Shown here one piece after another: positions 7,862 to 17,472 of a DNA stretch of 52,840 nt; position 1 is the stretch's first letter; each line of letters begins with the position of its first letter. The stretch comes from Bacteroidia bacterium (lineage in GTDB: Bacteria; Bacteroidota; Bacteroidia; Chitinophagales; Saprospiraceae). The position numbers and the translations under genes are program-made. Below the pieces are notes generated by a model, which saw only the letters and a list, made by a program, of their open reading frames with translations, did not search any database and was not told the origin of the DNA. Location of the stretch: the NCBI GenBank assembly GCA_018680005.1, contig JAHHJQ010000390.1, forward strand, positions 1 to 52,840, given 5' to 3'.

Positions 7862-8527
7862 TTACGGTTTAGATCCAACCATTGTTGCCAAGGAATCTTG
7901 CTCAAACTTTAAATAGCCTTTGACAATCAGGTATTGGGCGGCAATGTAAGTCGACATGACCAAAAGCCCACCAAAAGGTATTTCAAAAGCAAATTTGTTC
8001 AATGCCAGAATACTATCTGATACCATGAAGAGAAAAACCCCGCTAAGAACCCAAAGATATTGTTGACCACTTTCGATCCTCCAAATGCCCGCTATCACCA
8101 TTGCTCCTATGACCAATGTGTAGGCTATAACTGGTATTAGCATACCCGCGACATGAGGTAATAGAACCATCTGGATAGCCACAGTGATTATCAATACCAG
8201 TAATGTGAGCAATATTTTCTTATTATTCCTTTTGCCTATCTGTTTAATAAAACTCACAGCATACAATATTTGCATCAGAAGAAATGCTCCAAGCCCTATT
8301 AAAAACAGATTGTCAAACATTAAGACTGTATCACCAATGAGCGCAAATACGAGAGCGATTAGGAATATAGGCGCTGGAGAGCTACTCCTGATGTAGTAGT
8401 ATAGCAATAAAGAAATCAAGATAAGTGGCTTAGTCAAATATCTACCTTGGGGAAAGACGACCACAAACACCAGCTCCGCTATAGCAAGAACCAGAAATAT
8501 TTTATCAAAATGTTGAATCAATTTCAT
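7862..8527 (-). CDS. Lysoplasmalogenase (YhhN/TMEM86 family)
   Basis: This 221-residue integral membrane protein has about eight predicted helices. YhhN-family signatures are visible: TKPLILISLLLYYY, ALVFALIGDTVLMF, LGAFLLMQILYAVSF, GVFLFMVSDSILALNKF and YIAAQYLIVKGYL. The two conserved acidic positions (GD and SD motifs) are present. Characterised members hydrolyse the vinyl-ether bond of lysoplasmalogens; many bacterial members are assigned only by homology. Its start overlaps the stop of the large upstream gene by four bases (ATGA), indicating translational coupling. Confidence in family membership is high. Confidence 0.85.
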   Translation of the reverse strand: MKLIQHFDKIFLVLAIAELVFVVVFPQGRYLTKPLILISLLLYYYIRSSSPAPIFLIALVFALIGDTVLMFDNLFLIGLGAFLLMQILYAVSFIKQIGKRNNKKILLTLLVLIITVAIQMVLLPHVAGMLIPVIAYTLVIGAMVIAGIWRIESGQQYLWVLSGVFLFMVSDSILALNKFAFEIPFGGLLVMSTYIAAQYLIVKGYLKFEQDSLATMVGSKP

Positions 8528-11500
8528 TTTGTTGTGATTTCTCTGATTTTGATATTCTTAAATGCTACCCGATCTCCATGATCCTGTAAAGAAATCTTTC
8601 CTCTTCTACTCTTGCCGAATGCTGGCATATCTTTAAACTTGCTGTTGGTAATCATCTCTTCCCATTGAGGTGTGAACATTTCGGTTTCTACTACTTTTCT
8701 GCCGTTCAACCAATGTTGCAATGTTCCATTATCAATCACAATTCGGGCATGATTCCATTCACCAGCAGGTTTTACAGTTTCGTATTTACAACTGATCATA
8801 TCAAACAAATCCCCAGCCCTATGTGTAGGAATCTTGGCATCAGGATGACATACATTATCCAAAACTTGCATTTCTGGTCCGGTCAACCATGGATAATCAT
8901 AATCTTCGCTCTCTACAACATTGAACATGATACCACTATTACCGCATGGTGCTATTTTCCACTCCAGGGAAAGTTCAAAATTTTCAAATTCTTCATCGCT
9001 TATGATATCCCCACCATCCTTTGGTTGCCATTGACCATCTTTCTTAAAAGCATCTAATGTCAAAGCTCCGTCTATGACTTTCCAGCCAGTTCCTATTGTG
9101 TTTTTATTGAAATTATGCCATCCTTTGGATGTCTGACCATCGAAAAGAAGCTTCCATCCTGCATCTAACTCATGAGCAGAAAGTGAGTTATCTTTTATAG
9201 GTTGTGGTCGTTCTTTGGTTTCTCCTGGATTATCAACAGGTATCTGATTCATCGTATACCACGCTTCTGTAGACCATAAATCGTGATTATTCTCAGAAAT
9301 AAAATGGTTCTCTATTTTAAGATAAACTACATGGTATTTTGCTTTAATTCCTTCAATCTCAAGAAAAACGCTCCTGCGATCCTCGCTTACATTAGCAGAT
9401 ATGACTACTAATTCAACTTCATCCAGTTTGGGGCCGCCATAGTTCTCAGTTGGTTCGTATCTCCATTGAAGAACTTCATAATCCTCGGAATCCCAACCAT
9501 CGCCCTCACGTAGTGGTTCTGTAAATTCAATTTCCAATCCATTAGATTTGGATCGAACAGCAAGCATTTCAAAAGTTGGTTTATTATTAAATTCCAGTTT
9601 TTGCAAACCGTACCATAATTTTCCGGAATGTCCCCAATTACCTGTAGACCCAATGCCTCCGGCATATAGGGCCCCGTCTGGCGACCATCTTAACCGATTA
9701 ATCCCAGCTTCTAGCCCTTGCGTAAATCGAAATACACATCCCTGGTATTGATCGTTAATTTTTTCAACAAACACTCTCTTGATTCCTCCATGAGTAACTT
9801 CTCCATGAATCATTTGTCCATTGTAAATACCTTTGTTGATATAGGTAGGCGTACTTGGACTATTCCCGATTTCATCTTGAGGTAACCATACTACCGGTAA
9901 AGTTTCATCTCTGGAAGCTGTACCTTCAAAATCTACAGATCTTGATCCATACCAAGCACCTTCTTTGACATGGACAATCTTTGAAGCAGGAAGCCAGTCA
10001 CCCTGGTTATCCGCAACAAACAATTCTCCATCAACTCCAAAGCCGATTCCGTTGGGGGTTCTCAATCCTTCAGCTATAAACTCCACAGTACCTCTGACTT
10101 TAGAGATTTTGGCTACTTTCCCCCTATCCTCTATTTGTGGATTGGTACTAGCACCTCCGGGTTGAATTGCGGTAGCCAATGTTGCATAGAAATAACCATC
10201 TTTATATTCGAGTCCAAATGCAAATTCATGAAAATTTCCAGACGTCAACCAATCGTTAGATACGACCTGATATTCATCTATTAGTTCATCCCCATCATGA
10301 TCGATAAGTTTGGTGAGTTCCTGTTTTTGCAAAACATAAATTTCATCATCGACAACCTTCAGACCCAGTGGCTCCGCTAACCCTTTAGCAATTGTTTGTA
10401 CGTAGATCTCTTCTGGGTTACCGGATTCATGGCCAGTTATCATATACACTGTACCTGCAGGATCCCACGTGCTGACTATCATTCTTCCATCTGAGAGAAA
10501 ATCTATTCCCCCTACTTTGGGTAAGAAGTCATCGGGTCTGGCTTGCTGAACTGTAAAGCTTGGATGAACTTCATCTAAGGAAAATCCATCTCCCGGAATC
10601 TTTATACTGTTCGTCATTTTCAATCCTCCTTCTCTGAACACAGGAGCTTGATCTTCTTTATGATGCCAAAAGTAATTGGGAGGAATCGTTTTGAACATAT
10701 TGTCACTAAAGGATCTCCACTGAAGTTGAATACTCTTCCCACCCATACTTTGAAAAAACTCCAATCGCAACTGGTGAAATCCTTCCTTTAAAGCAAGTTC
10801 TCCATCTCTGGCTTCTGCACCATGCAACCCATCAAAATCTATTACAACCTGATCATTTAAATAGAGTATAGAACCGTCGTCAGAGATTAATCTAAATACA
10901 TAATTATTATCTATGGGAATCTTGATATACCCCTCGAAGAGAAAACCAAAATTGTCTCCTGCGTCACTAAGATCACTGTCTAATAATGATATATCTGGAA
11001 GGATGATTTCAACTAAAGCATCGCTTTCAAAATCCATATCAGCCATCTTGGTTAAGGTACTGGATGACTTGAAATATTTTACTCTCAACCCTGGCAACAA
11101 CTCATTCTCAAATGAACTTTCTTTTCCTACAACATAATCCAACCCTGGATCAATTTCCGCTGTCATTATAGCTTCCTCTTCTGCCTCTGTATCAGCATCC
11201 AGTTCCATTATATATGTCACCATTGATGAAAGGTCAGATTCTTCTATTCCCGGATGCGCAGTCATGACGGCTGGACCCCATACACCAGAGCCTCCATTCC
11301 TGATCTTACTGGCCAACATTACCCGATTTTCCTTAGTATTCCTATATTTCTTTGCCACTTCAACGTATGCAGGACCTATCGTTTTTTTAAATGTATTATG
11401 ACATGTTTTACAATCCGAACGTGCGATAAGTCTTGCTCCTTCTGGTATAGATTCTTCTTCATCCAATTTTTTATTCGAATTGGGAATGAGAGGTGTTTTT

Positions 11501-12219
11501 ACAAAAGTGGTCTTGAGCTCAGTATTTTGATTGGAATTTAGAACCAACTGACCATCAACCGTAATTCCCTGGACATTGTCGATCTTTAACTCAGTCGTAC
11601 TTGTTGCTTCAAAACTCCCATTGGTCTGAATACTCGATTCCAATACTACAGAGCCTATGGTTGTTTTTAATACGACTTCTTTTCCTTCTGGCACGTCTGA
11701 AGTTTCAAATAATCTATGCATTCCAATTGAACCATCTTCTGTGATATAATAGTCAGGAGTTTCAGAAATTGTTATGGTATTTCCTTCGTCATCAAGGATT
11801 TCATAGTTTAAGGTTACAGAATTCCCTGAGAATCTGTGTCCTTTGTACTCAATAACCACAGGTTTCAGTATTCCTGCTTCTCTCAATTGCCATTTCTGGT
11901 CTTCGGGTTCCATATAGCTATCTCCTATAGTAGTCGGTTGTGGTCCGTGAACGGTGGTATACACGGCACCGTCGAAATGTACATGTCCTTTCCAGGCTTT
12001 ATATAGCGTACAGTCATCCGTATTATAAGCTGCCCACAAATCGTCGTGTAATGCCAGGATGACCATCCTTGCCTGTGAATCCAATACAGATCTAAATACC
12101 CAAGGGTTATGCGGCCTATCTGCATCAAAATGATCACCCGTGACCCTTTCGGTCATATCTTTACATCCAGTCGCAAATACAAAAGCAATAAAAATCACTG
12201 CCGGTAAATTGAACTTCAT
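8524..12219 (-). CDS. Lipoprotein fusion: cytochrome c, PA14, sugar-dehydrogenase-like propeller and DUF1080
   Basis: This is a 1231-residue secreted protein. The N-terminus is a lipoprotein signal peptide with lipobox FATGC, so it should be anchored at the membrane or cell surface. Domains in order: an N-terminal region of about 250 residues; a cytochrome c domain with heme motif CKTCH at residues 269-273; a PA14 domain at about 375-500 (GLRVKYF to IQLQWRS); a glucose/sorbosone-dehydrogenase-like beta-propeller at about 540-880; and a C-terminal DUF1080 lectin-like domain from about 1018 to the end (WKLLFDGQTSKGWHNF). Such fusions are common in carbohydrate-degrading Bacteroidota and Planctomycetes. 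A likely role is oxidation or cleavage of a bound polysaccharide with electron transfer to the heme, which is inference. It leads a three-gene unit with YhhN and a methyltransferase. Confidence 0.85.
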   Translation of the reverse strand: MKFNLPAVIFIAFVFATGCKDMTERVTGDHFDADRPHNPWVFRSVLDSQARMVILALHDDLWAAYNTDDCTLYKAWKGHVHFDGAVYTTVHGPQPTTIGDSYMEPEDQKWQLREAGILKPVVIEYKGHRFSGNSVTLNYEILDDEGNTITISETPDYYITEDGSIGMHRLFETSDVPEGKEVVLKTTIGSVVLESSIQTNGSFEATSTTELKIDNVQGITVDGQLVLNSNQNTELKTTFVKTPLIPNSNKKLDEEESIPEGARLIARSDCKTCHNTFKKTIGPAYVEVAKKYRNTKENRVMLASKIRNGGSGVWGPAVMTAHPGIEESDLSSMVTYIMELDADTEAEEEAIMTAEIDPGLDYVVGKESSFENELLPGLRVKYFKSSSTLTKMADMDFESDALVEIILPDISLLDSDLSDAGDNFGFLFEGYIKIPIDNNYVFRLISDDGSILYLNDQVVIDFDGLHGAEARDGELALKEGFHQLRLEFFQSMGGKSIQLQWRSFSDNMFKTIPPNYFWHHKEDQAPVFREGGLKMTNSIKIPGDGFSLDEVHPSFTVQQARPDDFLPKVGGIDFLSDGRMIVSTWDPAGTVYMITGHESGNPEEIYVQTIAKGLAEPLGLKVVDDEIYVLQKQELTKLIDHDGDELIDEYQVVSNDWLTSGNFHEFAFGLEYKDGYFYATLATAIQPGGASTNPQIEDRGKVAKISKVRGTVEFIAEGLRTPNGIGFGVDGELFVADNQGDWLPASKIVHVKEGAWYGSRSVDFEGTASRDETLPVVWLPQDEIGNSPSTPTYINKGIYNGQMIHGEVTHGGIKRVFVEKINDQYQGCVFRFTQGLEAGINRLRWSPDGALYAGGIGSTGNWGHSGKLWYGLQKLEFNNKPTFEMLAVRSKSNGLEIEFTEPLREGDGWDSEDYEVLQWRYEPTENYGGPKLDEVELVVISANVSEDRRSVFLEIEGIKAKYHVVYLKIENHFISENNHDLWSTEAWYTMNQIPVDNPGETKERPQPIKDNSLSAHELDAGWKLLFDGQTSKGWHNFNKNTIGTGWKVIDGALTLDAFKKDGQWQPKDGGDIISDEEFENFELSLEWKIAPCGNSGIMFNVVESEDYDYPWLTGPEMQVLDNVCHPDAKIPTHRAGDLFDMISCKYETVKPAGEWNHARIVIDNGTLQHWLNGRKVVETEMFTPQWEEMITNSKFKDMPAFGKSRRGKISLQDHGDRVAFKNIKIREITTK

Positions 12220-12335
12220 TTATTTATTCTTTTTAGAAATAGGCGAATTCGTTGTTGATTTTGGAGTCAGGATAGTCCTAAAAGACTACTTTTGGCAACC
12301 ATTATATTTAATCAAAAAAATCTAAAATACTTCTT

Positions 12336-13010
12336 TTGGATTATCTATCACAGCACATAGAAAGTCTTATATTTTCGGCTTCAAGTCCTATTAAAGTTTC
12401 GGATATCAAACAAGCGCTAGAATCTGCTTTTGATGCCAAAATCCAAGAGAGCGAAATAATTAAGGCCGTCGATCAGCTTAGAGAAAAGTATGCCGATGAA
12501 AGTTTCGCTTTTGGAATTGAGCATATAGCTGGCGGATTTCAATTTTTGTCCAAAGCTCCTTATTTCAATACGATTGGAGAATATATTAAACATGAGGCTA
12601 ACAAGCGATTGTCGCGTGCTGCTTTGGAAACATTGGCAATTATCGCATATAAACAACCGGTTATTAAATCAGAAATTGAGAAAATCAGAGGTGTTTCCTG
12701 TGACTATACGGTTCAAAAACTATTGGATAAAGAACTCGTAGAAATTCTTGGGCGTGATGACGGTCCTGGAAGACCATTGATTTATGGTACTTCCAAAAAA
12801 TTCATGGATTACTTTGGCATTTCAGGAGTTAAAGATCTACCTCAATTGAAAGATTTTGCCAATCCTGATGAAGAGATTGGTCTTCCGAAAGACATCGTTG
12901 AAGATTCTACGGAATCCGAACCTAAGAAAATTATAATCGATCAATCTGAAAGTGCAGAAGGAGATGGTCTGGCTGAAGACACTTCTATTCAACCAAGGCC
13001 TTCCGAATAG
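12336..13010 (+). CDS. scpB: Segregation and condensation protein B
   Basis: This 224-residue protein is the kleisin-associated winged-helix subunit of the SMC-ScpA-ScpB condensin. The N-terminus (LSQHIESLIFSASSPI) and the second winged helix (LSRAALETLAIIAYKQPVIKSEIEKIRGV, then LLDKELVEILGRDDGPGRPLIYGTS) are textbook ScpB. The C-terminal 50 residues are acidic and unstructured. The start is TTG at 12336: an in-frame TAA lies at 12309-12311, and no ATG occurs between it and the conserved N-terminus. It is divergent from the large fusion gene and is followed by the DUF2480 gene on the same strand. ScpA is not in the window. Confidence 0.93.
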   Translation: MDYLSQHIESLIFSASSPIKVSDIKQALESAFDAKIQESEIIKAVDQLREKYADESFAFGIEHIAGGFQFLSKAPYFNTIGEYIKHEANKRLSRAALETLAIIAYKQPVIKSEIEKIRGVSCDYTVQKLLDKELVEILGRDDGPGRPLIYGTSKKFMDYFGISGVKDLPQLKDFANPDEEIGLPKDIVEDSTESEPKKIIIDQSESAEGDGLAEDTSIQPRPSE

Positions 13011-13062
13011 AACCTTTTTATTGTTTAGTGTTTGTATCTATAAGGTTTATCATAATTAGTAT

Positions 13063-13581
13063 ATGGAAGAAAAACCATTGGTCAATCGTGTAGCAAGTAG
13101 TGGCTTGATTACGCTTAATTTAGAAGACTATTTTCCAAAGGAAGGTTTAGTTGTATTTGATCTAAAGGATTATCTCTATATGGAACTTATCCTTAAGGAG
13201 AAAGACTTTAGAGGAGCAATGAAAGATCATGATTGGTCCCAATATGATGGAAAGAATTTGGCGGTATTTTGTTCTAACGATGCTATCATTCCTGTCTGGG
13301 CATATATGCTGGTAACTACTTATGCAGAGCCATTTGCCAAAGAAATCTTTTGGGGGAACGAAGAAGCTTTCTATTCTAATTTCTATACTAAGGTGTTTTC
13401 GAAATTGGATCTGAAATCTTTTGAAAATAATAGAATCGTAATCAAAGGGTGTGGAGATCTTCCTGTCCCCGTTTCAGCTTATCTTGAGGTCACAAAAATT
13501 CTTCGACCTATTGCTAAATCGATTATGTATGGAGAGCCGTGTTCAACGGTGCCCATTTATAAAAAGAAGATTAAAAGGTAA
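13063..13581 (+). CDS. DUF2480 family protein
   Basis: This 172-residue cytoplasmic protein belongs to DUF2480, a family nearly confined to Bacteroidota. Landmarks are NRVASSGLITLNLEDYFP at the N-terminus, DLKDYLYMELILKEKDFR, the SNDAIIPVWAYMLV segment, and KGCGDLPVPVSAYLEVTKILRP near the C-terminus. No catalytic motif is recognisable and the function is unknown. In several Bacteroidota genomes such proteins lie near Fe-S or cell-division genes, but here the neighbour is scpB, 52 bases upstream. Its 3' end overlaps the convergent transglycosylase gene by 11 bases. Confidence 0.85.
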   Translation: MEEKPLVNRVASSGLITLNLEDYFPKEGLVVFDLKDYLYMELILKEKDFRGAMKDHDWSQYDGKNLAVFCSNDAIIPVWAYMLVTTYAEPFAKEIFWGNEEAFYSNFYTKVFSKLDLKSFENNRIVIKGCGDLPVPVSAYLEVTKILRPIAKSIMYGEPCSTVPIYKKKIKR

Positions 13582-14506
13582 TCTTAGGAATCTTTATTTC
13601 ATATTCCTTGCCGCTTGTATTGGTTAATTTATGCCTTCTCAGCCAAGGGTTATATACTTTGAGGATCCTATAGGAAATACCATATTTATTCGCAAAATCT
13701 CCCAGATTTTCAATGGTAGTATCCACTGTGACGATGTTGAAATCTGTCATGGGAGGATATAATTCGCTATCATCTAAATAAAATCCGTACCGCTCAGGAT
13801 GTTGCATTATCTCCTTAATAGCGGCTATACGGAAATAATATCTAGTAGTCTCCTGACTCATATTTAAGTCAAAATAGGATTGCGCTTTCTGTTTGGCAAT
13901 GGCATTCTTTACTCCTGTAGTTCCGGCATTGTAAGCAGCCATAGCAAATGCCCAGGTACCCAATTTTTCTTTTTTAGATTTCAGGTATCTAGCAGCTGCC
14001 CGAGTAGCTTTTTCTATGTGATATCTTTCATCAACCTCATCATTAACTTGCATACCATACTCTCTGCCCGTTGCCTTCATGAATTGCCAAATGCCTTTTG
14101 CTCCAGCAGAGGATGTAGCATTCATGAGATCGCTTTCTGCAATTGCCAAATATTTCATGTCATCAGGCACCCCTTCTTCGGCAAGAATAGGCTCAATGAT
14201 TGGAAAGTACTTGTTTGCCTTCTTGATATTTAGAATCGTTCGGGAGTGTCTATAGGAGTTCTCAACAAGTTCTCTGTCCAGACGCTCTCTTACTTCCTGA
14301 ATATGAATTGGGATAAATTCTCCTGCAAGAAAATAATCCTTACTCAAGTCTAAACTGTGAACAATCTGAGATAAAGAATCTGTTCTCTTTGTTAAATAGG
14401 AGGAGACTGTTCTCGACACATCTACTTTCAAGAAAGATGTAAACAGGAATAACAAGACTAGGGATGACAGTACGAGATTAGCTCTTAGTAATTTCTTATT
14501 CTCCAT
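13571..14506 (-). CDS. Membrane-anchored lytic transglycosylase (SLT) with C-terminal LysM-like domain
   Basis: This 311-residue protein has an N-terminal hydrophobic segment (about 8-25) that may be an uncleaved anchor. The SLT domain runs from about 105 to 230. It contains YLAIAESDLMN with the catalytic Glu, SSAGAKGIWQFM and AMAAYNAG. The C-terminal 60 residues (TVDTTIENLGDFANKYGISY to EYEIKIPK) have the layout of a LysM or LysM-like peptidoglycan-binding domain. The arrangement matches MltD-like enzymes that cleave the MurNAc-GlcNAc bond. It converges with the DUF2480 gene with an 11-base overlap, so each 3' end lies inside the other gene. Confidence 0.9.
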   Translation of the reverse strand: MENKKLLRANLVLSSLVLLFLFTSFLKVDVSRTVSSYLTKRTDSLSQIVHSLDLSKDYFLAGEFIPIHIQEVRERLDRELVENSYRHSRTILNIKKANKYFPIIEPILAEEGVPDDMKYLAIAESDLMNATSSAGAKGIWQFMKATGREYGMQVNDEVDERYHIEKATRAAARYLKSKKEKLGTWAFAMAAYNAGTTGVKNAIAKQKAQSYFDLNMSQETTRYYFRIAAIKEIMQHPERYGFYLDDSELYPPMTDFNIVTVDTTIENLGDFANKYGISYRILKVYNPWLRRHKLTNTSGKEYEIKIPKITF

Positions 14507-14596
14507 AGTTTCACTTTTATATCTGTTCTTCGTTTAATCCAATTTACAAAAAAGTAAAATGGGTAATTGTTAAAAAAATCTTCCTGTACCACCAAT

Positions 14597-14929
14597 CTAT
14601 CTCGCACAGCGCACACAATACTTGCTCTCAGGCATTAGTAATAGTCTTTTAGGTGCTATAGCATTTTGGCACTCCAGACACTTTCCAAAACCAGGATTAT
14701 CCAAATTCGCAAGCGCCAATCGCAATCCGGATAGTCTTTTCACATCTGCCCTAAGCGCAGCTTTCATAACACTCTGATTGTTGATGGCATCCATTCTGGA
14801 AACCCGACCTATAGAATTTTCAGGGGCATATGGCTTAACCAATTCTTCTAATTCCTCTATTTTCTTGGAGGTTCTTTCTATTTTCTTCAGTATCAGATCT
14901 TTGAAATTCGCGCGTTCCTCTTTATTCAT
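14597..14929 (-). CDS. TraR/DksA-type zinc-finger protein
   Basis: This 110-residue protein has a long helical N-terminus and a C-terminal C4 zinc finger: KCLECQNAI, then a spacer of about 14 residues, then YCVRC. This is the TraR/DksA finger. DksA-like proteins bind in the RNA polymerase secondary channel and tune initiation, often with ppGpp. The N-terminal coiled-coil tip normally carries acidic residues; here that part is short and Lys-rich, so true DksA function is uncertain. It lies downstream of nothing obvious on its strand and may share transcripts with the transglycosylase gene 90 bases away. Confidence 0.82.
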   Translation of the reverse strand: MNKEERANFKDLILKKIERTSKKIEELEELVKPYAPENSIGRVSRMDAINNQSVMKAALRADVKRLSGLRLALANLDNPGFGKCLECQNAIAPKRLLLMPESKYCVRCAR

Positions 14930-15063
14930 GAATACTGATTGTTAGTGTTTTAGACATTCTAATATTATTTATCTGTTTGACTTTAACAAGTTTCACATCA
15001 GATATCGAATTTTTTTTCGTTGAAAAGCATTAATATAGATAGCCGCACACTACAGACTATACT

Positions 15064-15420
15064 ATGAACTGCTTTTATTGGACATACATTGGCGATCGCA
15101 ATGAAAAAACACAGGTAGGCCTATATCATTCAAAAGAATCAGGCAATGTCATGTTGTATTGCGGCCAAAAGATCTTACTCATCGATTTTTACGTATTCAA
15201 ATCTAAAAAGTATAGCTTTTTTATTGGAGATGAGCTTTGTGAGGTGAATATTGAAAAGAAGAATAATTGTTTCTACTATGGTATGGAGATCAACACGAAA
15301 GCTGACACACCGAGAAACAGGGCTCGCAAAATAATAGATAGAAAAGATATGGTAGAAAGCTTGGTAATGATGGGAATCTTCATTGGTGCCATCGCCATCG
15401 TTTTTTACGGGCTGATATAA
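15064..15420 (+). CDS. Hypothetical protein with C-terminal membrane helix
   Basis: I do not recognise this 118-residue protein. It is rich in Tyr, Phe, Lys and Cys, with a predicted beta-rich N-terminal 80 residues and one hydrophobic helix at the C-terminus (about 95-117, MVESLVMMGIFIGAIAIVFY). There is no signal peptide, so it could be a tail-anchored protein facing the cytoplasm. It is a single gene between divergent dksA-like and convergent rho, and its transcript can end at the strong hairpin 20 bases after the stop. Codon usage is like its neighbours. Confidence 0.6.
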   Translation: MNCFYWTYIGDRNEKTQVGLYHSKESGNVMLYCGQKILLIDFYVFKSKKYSFFIGDELCEVNIEKKNNCFYYGMEINTKADTPRNRARKIIDRKDMVESLVMMGIFIGAIAIVFYGLI

Positions 15421-15439
15421 CTCAACGACAACCGAATAA

Positions 15440-15473
15440 AAAAGGGATCCATTCTACTGAATGGATCCCTTTT
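15440..15473. terminator. Bidirectional intrinsic terminator
   Basis: A 15-bp stem pairs 15440-15454 (AAAAGGGATCCATTC) with 15459-15473 around a TACT loop. The A-tract on the left and T-tract on the right make it work for both the plus-strand hypothetical gene and minus-strand rho. Confidence 0.9.
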
Positions 15474-15491
15474 CAATATTATACGAATTGA

Positions 15492-17069
15492 TTAACTATT
15501 CATTGAAACCAAGAATTCTTCATTACTCTTCGTATGAAGCATATTCTTTCTTAAGAATTCCATAGCTTCTACAGGTTTCATATCAGCCAAATGGTTTCTC
15601 AATAAAAACATACGCTGAAGTGTATCCTTATCCTGAAGAAGATCATCTCTTCTTGTACTGGATTTAGTTAAATCAATTGAAGGATATAATCGTTTATTCG
15701 CTAGTGTTCTATCCAATTGTAATTCCATGTTACCGGTACCCTTGAATTCCTCGAAGATCACCCCATCCATCTTTGATCCGGTATCAATAAGGGCAGTAGC
15801 CAAAATTGTAAGTGAACCACCGTGCTCTATATTTCGCGCAGCACCAAAGAATTTCTTGGGTTTATGAAGCGCATTGGCTTCAACCCCGCCTGATAATACC
15901 TTACCGCTAGCAGGTGCAACAGTATTATAAGCTCGTGCCAATCTGGTAATTGAATCCAGGAGGATAACAACATCGTGTCCACTTTCAACCATTCGTTTTG
16001 CCTTTTCAAGAACCACTCCGGCAACTCTAACATGCATTTCTGCTGGCTCATCAAATGTTGATGCTACCACTTCTGCCTTTACACTTCGTTTCATATCTGT
16101 CACCTCTTCCGGTCTCTCATCGATGAGCAAAACTATAAGATAACACTCCGGATGATTTTTGGCAATGGCATTTGCGATGTCTTTTAAAAGGAAAGTCTTA
16201 CCGGTTTTGGGTTGAGCAACAATGAGCCCTCTTTGTCCTTTCCCAATTGGCGTAAACAAATCAATCATCCTGTTGCCGTAATCCCTTCCTGAAGGATCTC
16301 CAGTAAGACTAAATTTTTCGTCAGGGAACAAAGGGGTCAAATATTCAAAAGGAACACGATCTCTTACGTCTTTAGGATCCAAGCCATTGATCTTAGAAAC
16401 CTTTAGAAGAGCAAAATATTTCTCTCCTTCTTTCGGCGGCCGAATAGCCCCAACTACATTGTCACCAGTTTTCAAACCAAATAATTTGACTTGAGAAGGC
16501 GATACATAAATATCGTCAGGTGAAGTGAGATAATTATAATCTGCAGATCTCAAAAATCCATAGCCATCAGGCATCATTTCGAGTATGCCTTCTCCTTCTA
16601 TGATGCCATCTAATTCAACATTAAATTTCGTCTTACTATGAGTTTCAGATTCACTCTCTTCAGATCTATGTTTTTCGTGTCCCCCTTCCCTTCTGCCTTC
16701 GCTGCGTTGTTTTCTTCTATCCTGACCTTTCGGTTGTTCTTTTTTTGCATCTCTCTTCTCTTCGGGCTTTTTTGTAATTTCTGGCTCAGGTGCTGAGGTA
16801 GGTTCTTCCACAAGTCCAGTTATAGCAGTGTCAGTTGGCTTTGTCTCTTTGGGCTTCCTTTGCCTAGATTTTTTCCTTTCGGTTTCCTTTTTCGATTTAG
16901 AAGCCCCTTTGTCATCGTCGCCATTTTCTCTGGCAATCGCCTGTTCATCAAGAATTTTGTAGATAAGCTCTTGTTTGTTCAATTTTTTATAACCTTTCAG
17001 GTCAAGGCGTTCAGCTAGTTCCTTTAGCTCGGGAACAAGCATGTCGTTAAGTTGTAAAATGTCTAACAT
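15492..17069 (-). CDS. rho: Transcription termination factor Rho
   Basis: This 525-residue protein is the hexameric RNA helicase that ends many transcripts. The N-terminus is a Rho-N/SAP-like domain ([26 protein letters not shown]). Residues about 55-150 form a long Lys/Glu/Arg/Gln-rich, low-complexity insert. Then follow the cold-shock-like RNA-binding domain ([21 protein letters not shown]) and the ATPase core. Walker A is QPKTGKT with Lys291, the Q-loop region follows VALID-type segments, and [27 protein letters not shown] is the R-loop region. The insert makes it about 100 residues longer than E. coli Rho, as is usual in Bacteroidota. A 403-base leader precedes it. Confidence 0.95.
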   Translation of the reverse strand: MLDILQLNDMLVPELKELAERLDLKGYKKLNKQELIYKILDEQAIARENGDDDKGASKSKKETERKKSRQRKPKETKPTDTAITGLVEEPTSAPEPEITKKPEEKRDAKKEQPKGQDRRKQRSEGRREGGHEKHRSEESESETHSKTKFNVELDGIIEGEGILEMMPDGYGFLRSADYNYLTSPDDIYVSPSQVKLFGLKTGDNVVGAIRPPKEGEKYFALLKVSKINGLDPKDVRDRVPFEYLTPLFPDEKFSLTGDPSGRDYGNRMIDLFTPIGKGQRGLIVAQPKTGKTFLLKDIANAIAKNHPECYLIVLLIDERPEEVTDMKRSVKAEVVASTFDEPAEMHVRVAGVVLEKAKRMVESGHDVVILLDSITRLARAYNTVAPASGKVLSGGVEANALHKPKKFFGAARNIEHGGSLTILATALIDTGSKMDGVIFEEFKGTGNMELQLDRTLANKRLYPSIDLTKSSTRRDDLLQDKDTLQRMFLLRNHLADMKPVEAMEFLRKNMLHTKSNEEFLVSMNS

Positions 17070-17472
17070 TGTTTAAATAAGAATGGATAGTCAACACCAT
17101 AGAGGTGGACAAAATGTTAATAGATGAGGATTTGATTAAATATTATTTATTAATTATTTCGGGTATTTCTCGGGAGAAACTAATCGGTAGAAATCAGGCG
17201 ATTAGTGCTTAGTATGTGTTTGCGACGCTAAAGTAATATTTTTTTACGAAACCTGAATTACCCTTGCACAATTATACTAAACTACCCTTAAAACGAAAGA
17301 TCTGCTTAAAAGTTTGGTAAATCATGCACTATTTGCTGAATTATCGCTTTGAAATTGGTGAAGGAAATCTATGGATAAATGAACATGCTAAGGGTCACAT
17401 TTGAAGGATTAAATCCACATCTTTGCGTTTTGTTTAAATATTAGTCTAATCACAAAATAGACTGTCGACTAT
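17070..17472. other. Intergenic region between divergent rho and serS
   Basis: These 403 bases hold the leaders and promoters of rho (minus) and serS (plus). CATCTTTG at 17418-17425 matches seven of eight positions of the Bacteroidota -7 consensus for serS, but the TTG upstream is too close for a normal -33. No open frame, tRNA or strong hairpin is seen. The length on the rho side would allow a long autoregulatory leader, which is inference. Confidence 0.4.

Noticed and set aside
17418-17425. CATCTTTG as serS promoter
   Set aside because: One mismatch to TAnnTTTG and the upstream TTG is at the wrong spacing; too weak to list as a promoter.
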